Shown here piece after piece: positions 1 through 6,994 of a DNA stretch of 64,000 nucleotides. Every line of letters begins with the position of its first letter. Within the stretch, counting starts at the first letter, position 1. The stretch is from positions 1 through 64,000 of the forward strand of contig CAMPKA010000016.1 in NCBI GenBank assembly GCA_946887075.1, written 5' to 3'. The translations under genes were made by a program, and so were the position numbers. This DNA comes from an uncultured Salinimicrobium sp. (GTDB lineage Bacteria; Bacteroidota; Bacteroidia; Flavobacteriales; Flavobacteriaceae). Under the pieces are notes generated by a model. That model did not search any database. It was not told where the DNA came from and saw only the letters and a list, made by a program, of their open reading frames with translations.

Positions 1-50
1 AGTGTGTATACGCCAAAAGCGTATCGAGGGTTCGAATCCCTTCCTCTCTG
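1..50 (+). tRNA. tRNA-Ser, 3' part (5' end outside window)
   Basis: The window opens inside a tRNA. A long variable arm is visible (ATACGC pairing with GCGTAT around positions 9-24), then a T arm with the loop TTCGAAT (31-37) between GAGGG and CCCTT, then the acceptor 3' strand CCTCTCT (43-49) and discriminator G at 50. A long variable arm with G73 fits tRNA-Ser better than tRNA-Leu (A73). CCA is not encoded. The anticodon lies upstream of the window, so the isoacceptor is unknown. Confidence 0.75.
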
Positions 51-53
51 CTA

Positions 54-87
54 TTTGTTTTTATATGAATAAATATTTATATCTTTA
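54..87 (+). promoter_or_regulatory. Putative exbB operon promoter
   Basis: TTTG at 54-57 and TATCTTTA at 80-87 resemble the Bacteroidota -33 and -7 elements (TTTG and TAnnTTTG), 22 bases apart. The last base of the -7 box deviates. It sits about 30 bases before the exbB start codon. Confidence 0.4.
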
Positions 88-117
88 AACCCGTTAACTA
101 ATTAATCAAGAAAAGTA

Positions 118-918
118 ATGAAAAGATTATTTTCAATTTTGGTAATCGCAACATTCATGCTGTCTGGTGCTGTGAATGTCAACGCAACAAACAACGTGAA
201 TGCCTTGCCAGCAACTATGGTGAATTTCGTACAGGAGGAAGACCAGGCTGCTGCGCAGGAGGTTGAAACTGAGGAAAGAGGTTTCCATCAGGAACTTAAA
301 AGACGGTTTATCGAAGGGGGTCCCGGATTCATGGGGATCGTACTGCTGTGTCTGATCCTCGGACTGGCGATTGCTATTGAAAGAATCATCTATCTTAATA
401 TGGCTACCACAAACACCAGAAAACTGGCTCAGGATGTCGAAGATGCTCTGAACACTGGTGGAATCGAGGCGGCTAAGGAAGTTTGCCGCAATACTAGAGG
501 TCCTGTGGCCTCCATTTACTATCAGGGGCTTGACAGGGCCGATGAAAGCACTGAGGCCGCAGAAAAAGCCGTTGTTGCTTACGGAGGTGTCCAGATGGGA
601 CAGCTGGAAAAGAACGTTTCCTGGTTGAGCCTGTTCATCGCGCTCGCGCCGATGCTTGGATTCCTTGGAACGGTAATCGGGATGATCATCGCCTTCGATA
701 GGATCGAGGCTGCCGGTGATATGCAGCCATCTCTGGTTGCTGGAGGTATCAAGGTTGCACTTTTGACCACGGTATTTGGTCTTATTGTCGCCATGATCCT
801 ACAGGTATTCTACAACTACATCATCGCCAAGATCGATAGGATCGTCAATGATATGGAGGATGCTTCTATCACCCTTATTGACATGCTTGTAGCATACAAG
901 AACAAGAGAAGAGTATAA
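118..918 (+). CDS. exbB: ExbB/TolQ/MotA-family proton channel subunit
   Basis: This 266-residue protein is the channel subunit of the ExbB-ExbD motor, which uses the proton gradient at the inner membrane to energise TonB-dependent outer-membrane transport. It begins with a hydrophobic, signal-like segment (residues 1-24) and a charged periplasmic stretch. Three membrane helices follow, at about 71-90, 168-190 and 205-230. The family core PMLGFLGTVIGMI is visible in the second helix. The N-terminal extension is common in Bacteroidota ExbB proteins. It is the first gene of an operon with a small membrane protein and two exbD genes, with gaps of 4-33 bases. TolQ or MotA-like roles are alternatives, but the two adjacent ExbD genes favour the TonB system. 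Confidence 0.9.
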   Translation: MKRLFSILVIATFMLSGAVNVNATNNVNALPATMVNFVQEEDQAAAQEVETEERGFHQELKRRFIEGGPGFMGIVLLCLILGLAIAIERIIYLNMATTNTRKLAQDVEDALNTGGIEAAKEVCRNTRGPVASIYYQGLDRADESTEAAEKAVVAYGGVQMGQLEKNVSWLSLFIALAPMLGFLGTVIGMIIAFDRIEAAGDMQPSLVAGGIKVALLTTVFGLIVAMILQVFYNYIIAKIDRIVNDMEDASITLIDMLVAYKNKRRV

Positions 919-936
919 TCCAGAGAAAAAACTATC

Positions 937-1374
937 ATGACATTACACAAAATCTTAAAATACCTGGCGATCGTGATCGGCGTCATTGCACTCATCATGT
1001 GGGGAAGAGTCGTGATGGCGGGAGACGAAGCTATTGAAACTTCCGCGAGCGTCCAGGCAAGCGTGGTGACTCCGTTCCTTATCGTTGCGTATGTCGTCAT
1101 GGCTGTAATTATCCTGCTGGTACTGTTCTTTGTGCTCAAGGGATTGTTCTCGGGGAACATCAAAAGAACTTTGATATCAATTGGTGCTTTCCTGCTAATC
1201 GTGGTGGTCGCCTATCTGGTAACGGGTGGAGAAGAAGTGGTGATGAGCGATGGAACTGTCCTATCGGCAGATGCCGTTCACTGGGTCAGCGCAGGTCTCA
1301 CCGTATTTTACATTTTGGCCACAATCGCAATATTGTTGATGCTTTTGTCCGGAATCAAAAAATTAATAAAGTAA
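937..1374 (+). CDS. Small polytopic membrane protein in the exb operon
   Basis: A 145-residue protein of unknown function. Hydrophobic segments lie at about residues 5-25, 47-72, 80-97 and 118-142, so four membrane helices are likely. Between the last two is a short polar loop rich in acidic residues. It lies 18 bases after exbB and 4 bases before exbD, so it is translated from the same message. From experience a protein of this size often occupies this slot in flavobacterial exb operons, but I know no assigned function. A role as an accessory or stabilising subunit of the ExbBD motor is inference from position only. Confidence 0.75.
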   Translation: MTLHKILKYLAIVIGVIALIMWGRVVMAGDEAIETSASVQASVVTPFLIVAYVVMAVIILLVLFFVLKGLFSGNIKRTLISIGAFLLIVVVAYLVTGGEEVVMSDGTVLSADAVHWVSAGLTVFYILATIAILLMLLSGIKKLIK

Positions 1375-1378
1375 AGCT

Positions 1379-1984
1379 ATGCCTAGAAGAGCTGCACCAG
1401 AAGTCAATGCCGGTTCTATGGCCGATATTGCCTTCCTCTTATTGATCTTCTTCCTGGTAACCACTACCATTGAAACCGATAGCGGGATCAGCAGAAAATT
1501 GCCCCCGATGCAGGAAGAGGATGTGGAACCACCGATCATAAAGGAGAAGAATATTTTCGAAGTGATCGTCAACAGGAACAATGAGCTCCTGGTGGAGGAT
1601 GAGCTTATGGAACTCGGGGATCTGAAAGAGGCAGCGATCGCCTTCCTTGATAATGGTGGCGGAGTAGGAGAGGAAGCCTGTAGTTATTGCCAGGGTGCCG
1701 GGGATCCTGCATCCTCCGATAATCCTATCAAAGCGGTCATCATGCTTGTGAATGACCGGCAGACCGAGTATGGTACCTACATCGCCGTGACCAACGAACT
1801 GGTTGCTGCGTATAATGAACTGCGTAATCGGGAGGCTCAACGGCTATATGGAAAGTCTTTTGATGAAATGGAGGCCGATTACAATGATGTGACCTATACC
1901 GGAGATAAGGAGCAGCTCAAAGAAAGGATAGAGCGAATTCGCGACATGTGGCCTCAAAAGCTCTCTGAAGCCGATCCAAAGTAA
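1379..1984 (+). CDS. exbD: ExbD/TolR-family biopolymer transport protein (first copy)
   Basis: A 201-residue ExbD-type protein with a single N-terminal membrane helix (about residues 15-35) and a periplasmic domain. The helix carries the conserved aspartate in the motif MADIAFLLLIFFLV, the proton-relay residue of the family. The periplasmic part is longer than in proteobacterial ExbD (about 140 residues) and includes an insertion with a Cys-Ser-Tyr-Cys pair near residue 100 and a charged C-terminal tail. Both features separate it from the second copy downstream. It probably forms part of a hetero-oligomeric stator with exbB and the next gene. Confidence 0.9.
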   Translation: MPRRAAPEVNAGSMADIAFLLLIFFLVTTTIETDSGISRKLPPMQEEDVEPPIIKEKNIFEVIVNRNNELLVEDELMELGDLKEAAIAFLDNGGGVGEEACSYCQGAGDPASSDNPIKAVIMLVNDRQTEYGTYIAVTNELVAAYNELRNREAQRLYGKSFDEMEADYNDVTYTGDKEQLKERIERIRDMWPQKLSEADPK

Positions 1985-2017
1985 CGGAAGTTAAATCAGA
2001 AAAAACAAAACTGAACA

Positions 2018-2500
2018 ATGGCCAAATTCACAAAGAAAAAAAGTTCCGAGCTCCCTGCCATAAGCACTGCTTCCCTGCCGGATATCGTTTTCATGTTGCT
2101 TTTCTTCTTCATGGTGGCGACCGTGATGCGTGAAAATACGCTGATGGTAGAGAATAAACTTCCTTATGCAGACCAGGTTGAGAAACTTGAAAAGAAGGAT
2201 TTGGTGATGTACATCTACGCAGGGAAACCGAGCGAGCGGTACAGGGGTACCTACGGTACCGAGGCCAGGATCCAGTTGAATGACAAGTTCGCAGACGTCA
2301 GTGAAATTCAGCAGTTCATTTATGCGGAAAGGGAGTCAAAGCGGGAGGAGCTTGTTCCTTTCCTGATCACTGCCCTGAAAGTCGATGAGGAGACCAATAT
2401 GGGGCTCATCTCCGATATCAAGCAGGAACTGAGAAAAGCGGACGCACTGAAGATCAACTATACCACCAGGATAGGGGAGGCTTCTCAGAACATGGAATAA
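2018..2500 (+). CDS. exbD: ExbD/TolR-family biopolymer transport protein (second copy)
   Basis: A 160-residue ExbD paralogue. Its single membrane helix (about residues 20-40) also keeps the conserved aspartate, in LPDIVFMLLFFFMVATVM, so both ExbD copies look functional. The periplasmic domain is shorter than in the first copy and lacks the cysteine pair. It follows the first exbD by 33 bases and is the last gene of the operon, being followed at once by a strong hairpin with a T run. Having two different ExbD proteins with one ExbB is usual in Bacteroidota and may allow a mixed stator dimer. Confidence 0.9.
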   Translation: MAKFTKKKSSELPAISTASLPDIVFMLLFFFMVATVMRENTLMVENKLPYADQVEKLEKKDLVMYIYAGKPSERYRGTYGTEARIQLNDKFADVSEIQQFIYAERESKREELVPFLITALKVDEETNMGLISDIKQELRKADALKINYTTRIGEASQNME

Positions 2501-2521
2501 AAACAAAACATTACTTTTCTT

Positions 2522-2560
2522 AAAGATCCCTTTTCTTGATTTGAAAGGGGATTTTTTTTT
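2522..2560 (+). terminator. Rho-independent terminator of the exb operon
   Basis: An A/GATCCCTTTTC arm pairs with GAAAGGGGATTT (about 13 pairs including GU) across the loop TTGATTT, and a run of nine T follows. It lies 22 bases after the second exbD stop codon. Confidence 0.85.
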
Positions 2561-2587
2561 GATGAACCTGGACATAGCCTATCTTTG
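2558..2587 (+). promoter_or_regulatory. Promoter of the outer-membrane barrel gene
   Basis: TTTG (2558-2561) and TATCTTTG (2580-2587) fit the Bacteroidota consensus with an 18-base spacer. The -7 box ends only 5 bases before the ATG at 2593, so transcription may start at or next to the start codon. The -33 element overlaps the T run of the preceding terminator. Confidence 0.55.
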
Positions 2588-2592
2588 GCCTG

Positions 2593-3300
2593 ATGAGAAA
2601 ACTCAGCTTCCTTTTTCTACTGGTTTTACTCCTCCCTCAGGGGATTATGGGGCAGGATACCAATATCATCCCGGAGGTAGCGGACAGCCTCTATCGGGAA
2701 GATCAGATCTACATCGGCTTCACCTATAACATGGTAAGCGGAAAACCTGATGACATCGCACCGTCTCAGTTTTCAGGCGGGTTCCATCTTGGATTTATCA
2801 GGGACTTCCCTTTGAACGAGCGTCGCAATGTGGCCCTCGGGATAGGGCTTGGATGGTCGATTGACACCTATGGTCAAAACCTGTTTATCGGGGATGGGGA
2901 ACGGCCTGATAGATCTTACTTCCAACTTCTGGACCGGGCGCGTATCGATTATGACACGAATAGGTTTACCACCCAGACACTGGACCTTCCTATACAGATT
3001 AGGTGGCGGACTTCGACGCCCATCAGCTACAAGTTTTGGAGGGTCTATACAGGATTACGGCCTTCCTACATCTATTTTTTCAAATCGCGCTTTGCCCAGC
3101 AGGGGAATCTGATCAGAAATTCTGAAGTGCCCGAGCTACAGAGGTTTAATCTGGGGGCGGTTCTCATTTTTGGATATAATACCTTTAACTTTAATTTCTT
3201 CTACAGTCTCAATTCGCTCTTTGACGAATCGGCCATGGTCAACGGGGAGGCTTTGGAACTGCGAACCATCCAGGTGGGACTTACCTTTTTCTTACTCTAG
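2593..3300 (+). CDS. Outer-membrane beta-barrel protein (PorT-like family)
   Basis: A 235-residue protein with a clear Sec signal peptide (residues 1-21, cleaved after IMGQ or just before) and alternating hydrophobic/polar strands ending in a hydrophobic segment (GLTFFLL), as expected for an outer-membrane barrel of the OmpW/PorT-like type. It has its own promoter just after the exb terminator. The name PorT is often given to this broad family; true PorT/SprT of the type IX system usually sits beside ubiE, so I do not claim that role here. Position beside exbBD hints at an envelope function coupled to TonB, but this is inference. Its 3' end overlaps the convergent gene downstream by 9 bases. 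Confidence 0.75.
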   Translation: MRKLSFLFLLVLLLPQGIMGQDTNIIPEVADSLYREDQIYIGFTYNMVSGKPDDIAPSQFSGGFHLGFIRDFPLNERRNVALGIGLGWSIDTYGQNLFIGDGERPDRSYFQLLDRARIDYDTNRFTTQTLDLPIQIRWRTSTPISYKFWRVYTGLRPSYIYFFKSRFAQQGNLIRNSEVPELQRFNLGAVLIFGYNTFNFNFFYSLNSLFDESAMVNGEALELRTIQVGLTFFLL

Positions 3301-3900
3301 CCAAATAACGCCTAAGACGAGCTGGGGCAGTATCCCTGTGATCAGGCCCATCAGGAGCTCAAGCCCGGTATGGGCGTCGTAGTACAACCTTGAGGAGCCA
3401 GTAAGCCCGGTGGCAATTACCAGGAAGCTTACGGTGTAGGTAAGATCCAGGTTGAAATGAATTCCCAGCAGGGCGATGAAAGTGGTAATCCCGCCCAGAC
3501 CGATCATGTGCAGGCTGACCTTCTGCTTCAACAGGAGAAAAAGGAGTCCCAGAATTCCGGAAATGAGGATCCCGAAAAAGAAATAATACAGTTCCGGATA
3601 GTCGAAAGCATTGAACACGAACTTCAGGATGACCACGTTGAGGGCAGTGGTAAACAGGAGGGGAAGGACGCGCTCCTGGGGTAGCTCCAGAAAGATTGAC
3701 CTTGCCCTGCCCAGGTTGCGAAGCATGAAATAAAAGACGATGGGGATGAAAATGGTCATGATGCACACCGCCAGAAGTTTGGCCTCCACCACTTGCCGTG
3801 GAAAGAACCGGGGAGTGACCAGAAAGTAAAACAGGGTACCGAGAAAAGGCATCCAGATCGGGTGGAACAAATAAGAGGACAGCCTGAAGAGGAGCGTCAT
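3292..3900 (-). CDS. Polytopic membrane protein with a PAP2-like C-terminal motif
   Basis: A 202-residue integral membrane protein with about six hydrophobic segments spread over its length. The C-terminal part contains SRLYYDAHTGLELLMGLITG, which resembles the last signature of PAP2-type phosphatases (SR-x5-H-x3-D), with Glu-Leu in place of the usual Asp. The first two PAP2 signatures (K-x6-RP and PSGH) are not evident, so catalytic activity is doubtful. The start codon overlaps the rpoN stop codon (TGATG), so the two are translationally coupled. I do not know its function. Confidence 0.7.
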   Translation of the reverse strand: MTLLFRLSSYLFHPIWMPFLGTLFYFLVTPRFFPRQVVEAKLLAVCIMTIFIPIVFYFMLRNLGRARSIFLELPQERVLPLLFTTALNVVILKFVFNAFDYPELYYFFFGILISGILGLLFLLLKQKVSLHMIGLGGITTFIALLGIHFNLDLTYTVSFLVIATGLTGSSRLYYDAHTGLELLMGLITGILPQLVLGVIWLE

Positions 3901-5360
3901 CAGATTTCTTTTCGTAATCGAGCTACCGGGATATCCAGCTGTTCGCGGTATTTGGCCACGGTACGCCTGGCGATTGGATAACCTTTTTCCTTGAGGATCT
4001 TTGCCAGTTTATCATCTGTCAGGGGCTTTCTCTTGTTCTCGTCCTCTATGGTCAATTCCAGGATTTTTTTAATCTCGCGGGTGGAAACATCTTCGCCCTG
4101 GTCGTTTTTCATCGACTCGGAAAAGAAATCCTTGATCAGGAAAGTCCCATAAGGGGTATCGACGTACTTGGAATTCGCAACCCTGGAAACCGTAGAAACA
4201 TCCATGTCGATCTCGTCAGCAATGTCCTTAAGGATCATGGGGCGCAGGTTCCTTTCATCTCCGGTCAAAAAATAATTCTTCTGATAGTTCATAATGGCGC
4301 TCATGGTGACATACAAGGTGGTCTGGCGTTGTTTGATGGCCTCGATAAACCACTTTGCGGCATCAAGCTTCTGTTTGATGAACATCACGGCGTCCTTCTG
4401 AGCCTTGGACTTTTCCTTGGAAGCTTTGTAGCCCTTCAGCATTTCACTGTAATCCTTGGAAACATGCATTTCTGGAGCATTCCTACCGTTTAGGCTCAGT
4501 TCCAGTTCTCCATCCACGATCTTTATAGTGAAATCCGGAATTACGTGTTCTACAATACGGGTGCTGCCGGAATAGGCGCCCCCAGGTTTGGGATTCAGGT
4601 GTTCGATGACCTCTATGGCCTCCCTCAGTTCGTCTTCCGTGATATCATGCTTGGAGAGCAGCTTTTGATAGTGCTTTTTGCTGAACTGGTCGAAAGACCG
4701 CTCCATGATATCCGCTGCGAGGCTAACCGCTTTGGTTGGTTCCTTCCGATTAAGCTGGATCAGGAGGCATTCCTGCAAGGATCGCGCTCCCACCCCTGCT
4801 GGATCCAATTCATGAACATACTTTAGGACCCGCTCCACCGTTTTTTCATCGGTATAAATATTTTGGGTAAAGGCGAGGTCATCGACAATATCCTGTGTAG
4901 CACGCCTGATATATCCACTTTCGTCAACACTGCCGACGAGAAACTCCGCGATTTGCTTTTCCTCCTCGTCAAGTCTCAAGGTACTCAGCTGAGTTTTCAG
5001 GTATTGAGTAAAAGAGACTCCTGATGCATAGGGCACCTGCTTGTCCTCATCATCTGCGCTATAATTATTGGACTGGAGGCGGTAGTTAGGGATCTCGTCA
5101 TCACTTAAATATTCATCGACATCGATTTCAGCCTCTATGGATTCCGTTCCCGGATCCTCGTCCTGGAGATCCTCATTACGAAAATCTTCCTCGTACTCAT
5201 CCCGTTCCTCCTTCCCTCCTTCCAGGGCAGGATTCTCCTCCATTTCCTGTTTCAGCCGCTGTTCAAAGGCTTGCGTTGGCAGCTGGATCAGCTTCATGAG
5301 CTGAATCTGCTGGGGCGATAGCTTTTGAGAAAGTTTTAGGTTTAACTGCTGTTTTAGCAT
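3900..5360 (-). CDS. rpoN: RNA polymerase sigma-54 factor
   Basis: This 486-residue protein is sigma-54, which directs RNA polymerase to -24/-12 promoters opened by AAA+ enhancer-binding activators. Region I is a glutamine/leucine-rich segment at residues 1-45 that includes KLSPQQIQLMKLIQLP. An acidic region II follows at about 50-110. The core-binding and DNA-binding regions come next, and the C-terminal RpoN box is complete (ARRTVAKYREQL). The length matches the family. It is followed by the PAP2-like membrane gene with a one-base overlap. No activator gene lies in the window, so the regulon cannot be read here. Confidence 0.96.
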   Translation of the reverse strand: MLKQQLNLKLSQKLSPQQIQLMKLIQLPTQAFEQRLKQEMEENPALEGGKEERDEYEEDFRNEDLQDEDPGTESIEAEIDVDEYLSDDEIPNYRLQSNNYSADDEDKQVPYASGVSFTQYLKTQLSTLRLDEEEKQIAEFLVGSVDESGYIRRATQDIVDDLAFTQNIYTDEKTVERVLKYVHELDPAGVGARSLQECLLIQLNRKEPTKAVSLAADIMERSFDQFSKKHYQKLLSKHDITEDELREAIEVIEHLNPKPGGAYSGSTRIVEHVIPDFTIKIVDGELELSLNGRNAPEMHVSKDYSEMLKGYKASKEKSKAQKDAVMFIKQKLDAAKWFIEAIKQRQTTLYVTMSAIMNYQKNYFLTGDERNLRPMILKDIADEIDMDVSTVSRVANSKYVDTPYGTFLIKDFFSESMKNDQGEDVSTREIKKILELTIEDENKRKPLTDDKLAKILKEKGYPIARRTVAKYREQLDIPVARLRKEI

Positions 5361-5451
5361 AGGGTCCGGCCTTTTTATAAAAATAAAAAAAACAATCTAC
5401 AAACCTTGACCGGGGCCGATCGATTTATGAGTTCTTTAATAAGAAATCCTG

Positions 5452-6894
5452 CTAGAATTCCGCGTTCTGCGGGGTTCTCGGAAAGGGGATCACATCGCGA
5501 ATATTCGACATCCCGGTGACGAACTGAACCAGCCTTTCAAATCCCAGTCCGAAGCCGGAATGCACACATGTTCCGAACCTTCGGGTGTCGAGATACCACC
5601 ATAGCTCACGCTGATCGATTCCCAGAGCTTCCATTTTGTTTTGCAGCACATGAAGCCTTTCTTCCCTCTGGGATCCTCCTACGATTTCCCCGATGCCCGG
5701 AAACAGAATGTCCATTGCCCTGACGGTCTTCTGATCCTCATTCAGGCGCATGTAAAAAGCCTTGATATCTGCGGGATAATCGAACAGGATGACCGGGCAT
5801 TTGAAGTGCTTCTCCACGAGATATCGTTCGTGCTCGCTCTGCAGGTCAGCTCCCCATGTTTCGATCGGATACTGAAACTTCCTTTTCTTGTTTGGTTTGG
5901 AATTCCTGAGGATTTCTATCGCCTCGGAGTAGCTGACCCTTTTGAACTGGTTCTCGATGACGAACTGAAGCTTGTCGATCAGCAGCATCGGACTCCTTTC
6001 CGCCTCTGGTTTCGATTTGTCCTCCTCCTTCTGGCGCTCCTGAAGAAAGGCAATGTCCTCACCGGCGTTTTCAAGGACTTCTCTCAATACGAATTTGATG
6101 AAGTCCTCGGCAAGATCCATGTTCCCGTCAAGATCACAAAAAGCCATTTCAGGTTCGATCATCCAGAATTCTGCCAGATGTCTTGAAGTATTTGAGTTTT
6201 CCGCCCTAAAAGTGGGGCCAAAGGTATAGACCTGACCGAGCCCCATAGCATAAGCCTCAGCTTCGAGTTGTCCCGAAACGGTCAGATTGGTTTCCTTTCC
6301 AAAAAAGTCTTCGGTGAAATCGACCCCGCCATCCGCTTCCAGAGGGGGCTTGGTCGGATCAAGGGTGGTGACCCGGAACATCTCTCCTGCTCCTTCAGCA
6401 TCACTCCCTGTGATAATAGGCGTATTGACGTAATGGAAGTTGTTTTTCTGGAAATAGCTGTGGACAGCAAAAGAAAGTTTGCTTCTTACCCGCATCACGG
6501 CCCCGAAGGTCTTGGTTCGGATCCGAAGATGTGCCTGTTCTCTCAGTTTTTCAAGGCTATGCCGCTTGGGGGAGAGAATGGTCAGTTTCACTTCTTCCGG
6601 ATCTGCATCTCCAAGGATCTCCACTGATGTCACCTTGATTTCCACTCTTTGACCGCTTCCCAGGCTCTCTGTGAGGGTACCGCTAACCTTGACAGCAGCT
6701 CCGACCGTAATACGTTTTAAGAGCTCTTCCTTCATGCTCTCATAATCGACCACGCACTGGAGGTTCTCAATGGTGGATCCATCATTGAGGGCAATAAACC
6801 TGTTGCTCCTGAAGGAACGGACCCAGCCCTGAACCTGTACTTCCTGAAGAAACTCTGTGCTGTTGAGAATTTCGATGACCTTCCCTGTTATCAT
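5452..6894 (-). CDS. asnS: Asparaginyl-tRNA synthetase
   Basis: A 480-residue class IIb aminoacyl-tRNA synthetase that charges tRNA-Asn with asparagine. An N-terminal OB-fold anticodon-binding domain (about residues 1-110) is followed by the catalytic domain. Motif 2 is visible around FGPTFRAENSNTSRHLAEFW. Motif 3 is near the C terminus in GFGLGFERLVQFVTG. The asparagine-specific ending IRDVIPFPRTPQNAEF is complete. The length is normal for bacterial AsnRS. It has its own promoter and is separated from rpoN by 91 bases. A direct AsnRS means Asn-tRNA need not be made by transamidation. Confidence 0.97.
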   Translation of the reverse strand: MITGKVIEILNSTEFLQEVQVQGWVRSFRSNRFIALNDGSTIENLQCVVDYESMKEELLKRITVGAAVKVSGTLTESLGSGQRVEIKVTSVEILGDADPEEVKLTILSPKRHSLEKLREQAHLRIRTKTFGAVMRVRSKLSFAVHSYFQKNNFHYVNTPIITGSDAEGAGEMFRVTTLDPTKPPLEADGGVDFTEDFFGKETNLTVSGQLEAEAYAMGLGQVYTFGPTFRAENSNTSRHLAEFWMIEPEMAFCDLDGNMDLAEDFIKFVLREVLENAGEDIAFLQERQKEEDKSKPEAERSPMLLIDKLQFVIENQFKRVSYSEAIEILRNSKPNKKRKFQYPIETWGADLQSEHERYLVEKHFKCPVILFDYPADIKAFYMRLNEDQKTVRAMDILFPGIGEIVGGSQREERLHVLQNKMEALGIDQRELWWYLDTRRFGTCVHSGFGLGFERLVQFVTGMSNIRDVIPFPRTPQNAEF

Positions 6895-6916
6895 TGTCTT
6901 TTGAAATTAGAGATTG

Positions 6917-6948
6917 CAAAGATAGATTTTAAGCCTTAGCCGGGCAAG
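6917..6948 (-). promoter_or_regulatory. asnS promoter
   Basis: On the minus strand CTTG (6945-6948) and TATCTTTG (6917-6924) are 20 bases apart and match the Bacteroidota promoter form. The ATG of asnS lies 22 bases downstream of the -7 box. Confidence 0.6.
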
Positions 6949-6994
6949 AAAATGGCACGCTCTGACAAGTCCCGTGGGTTCAGGTTAAAATCGT

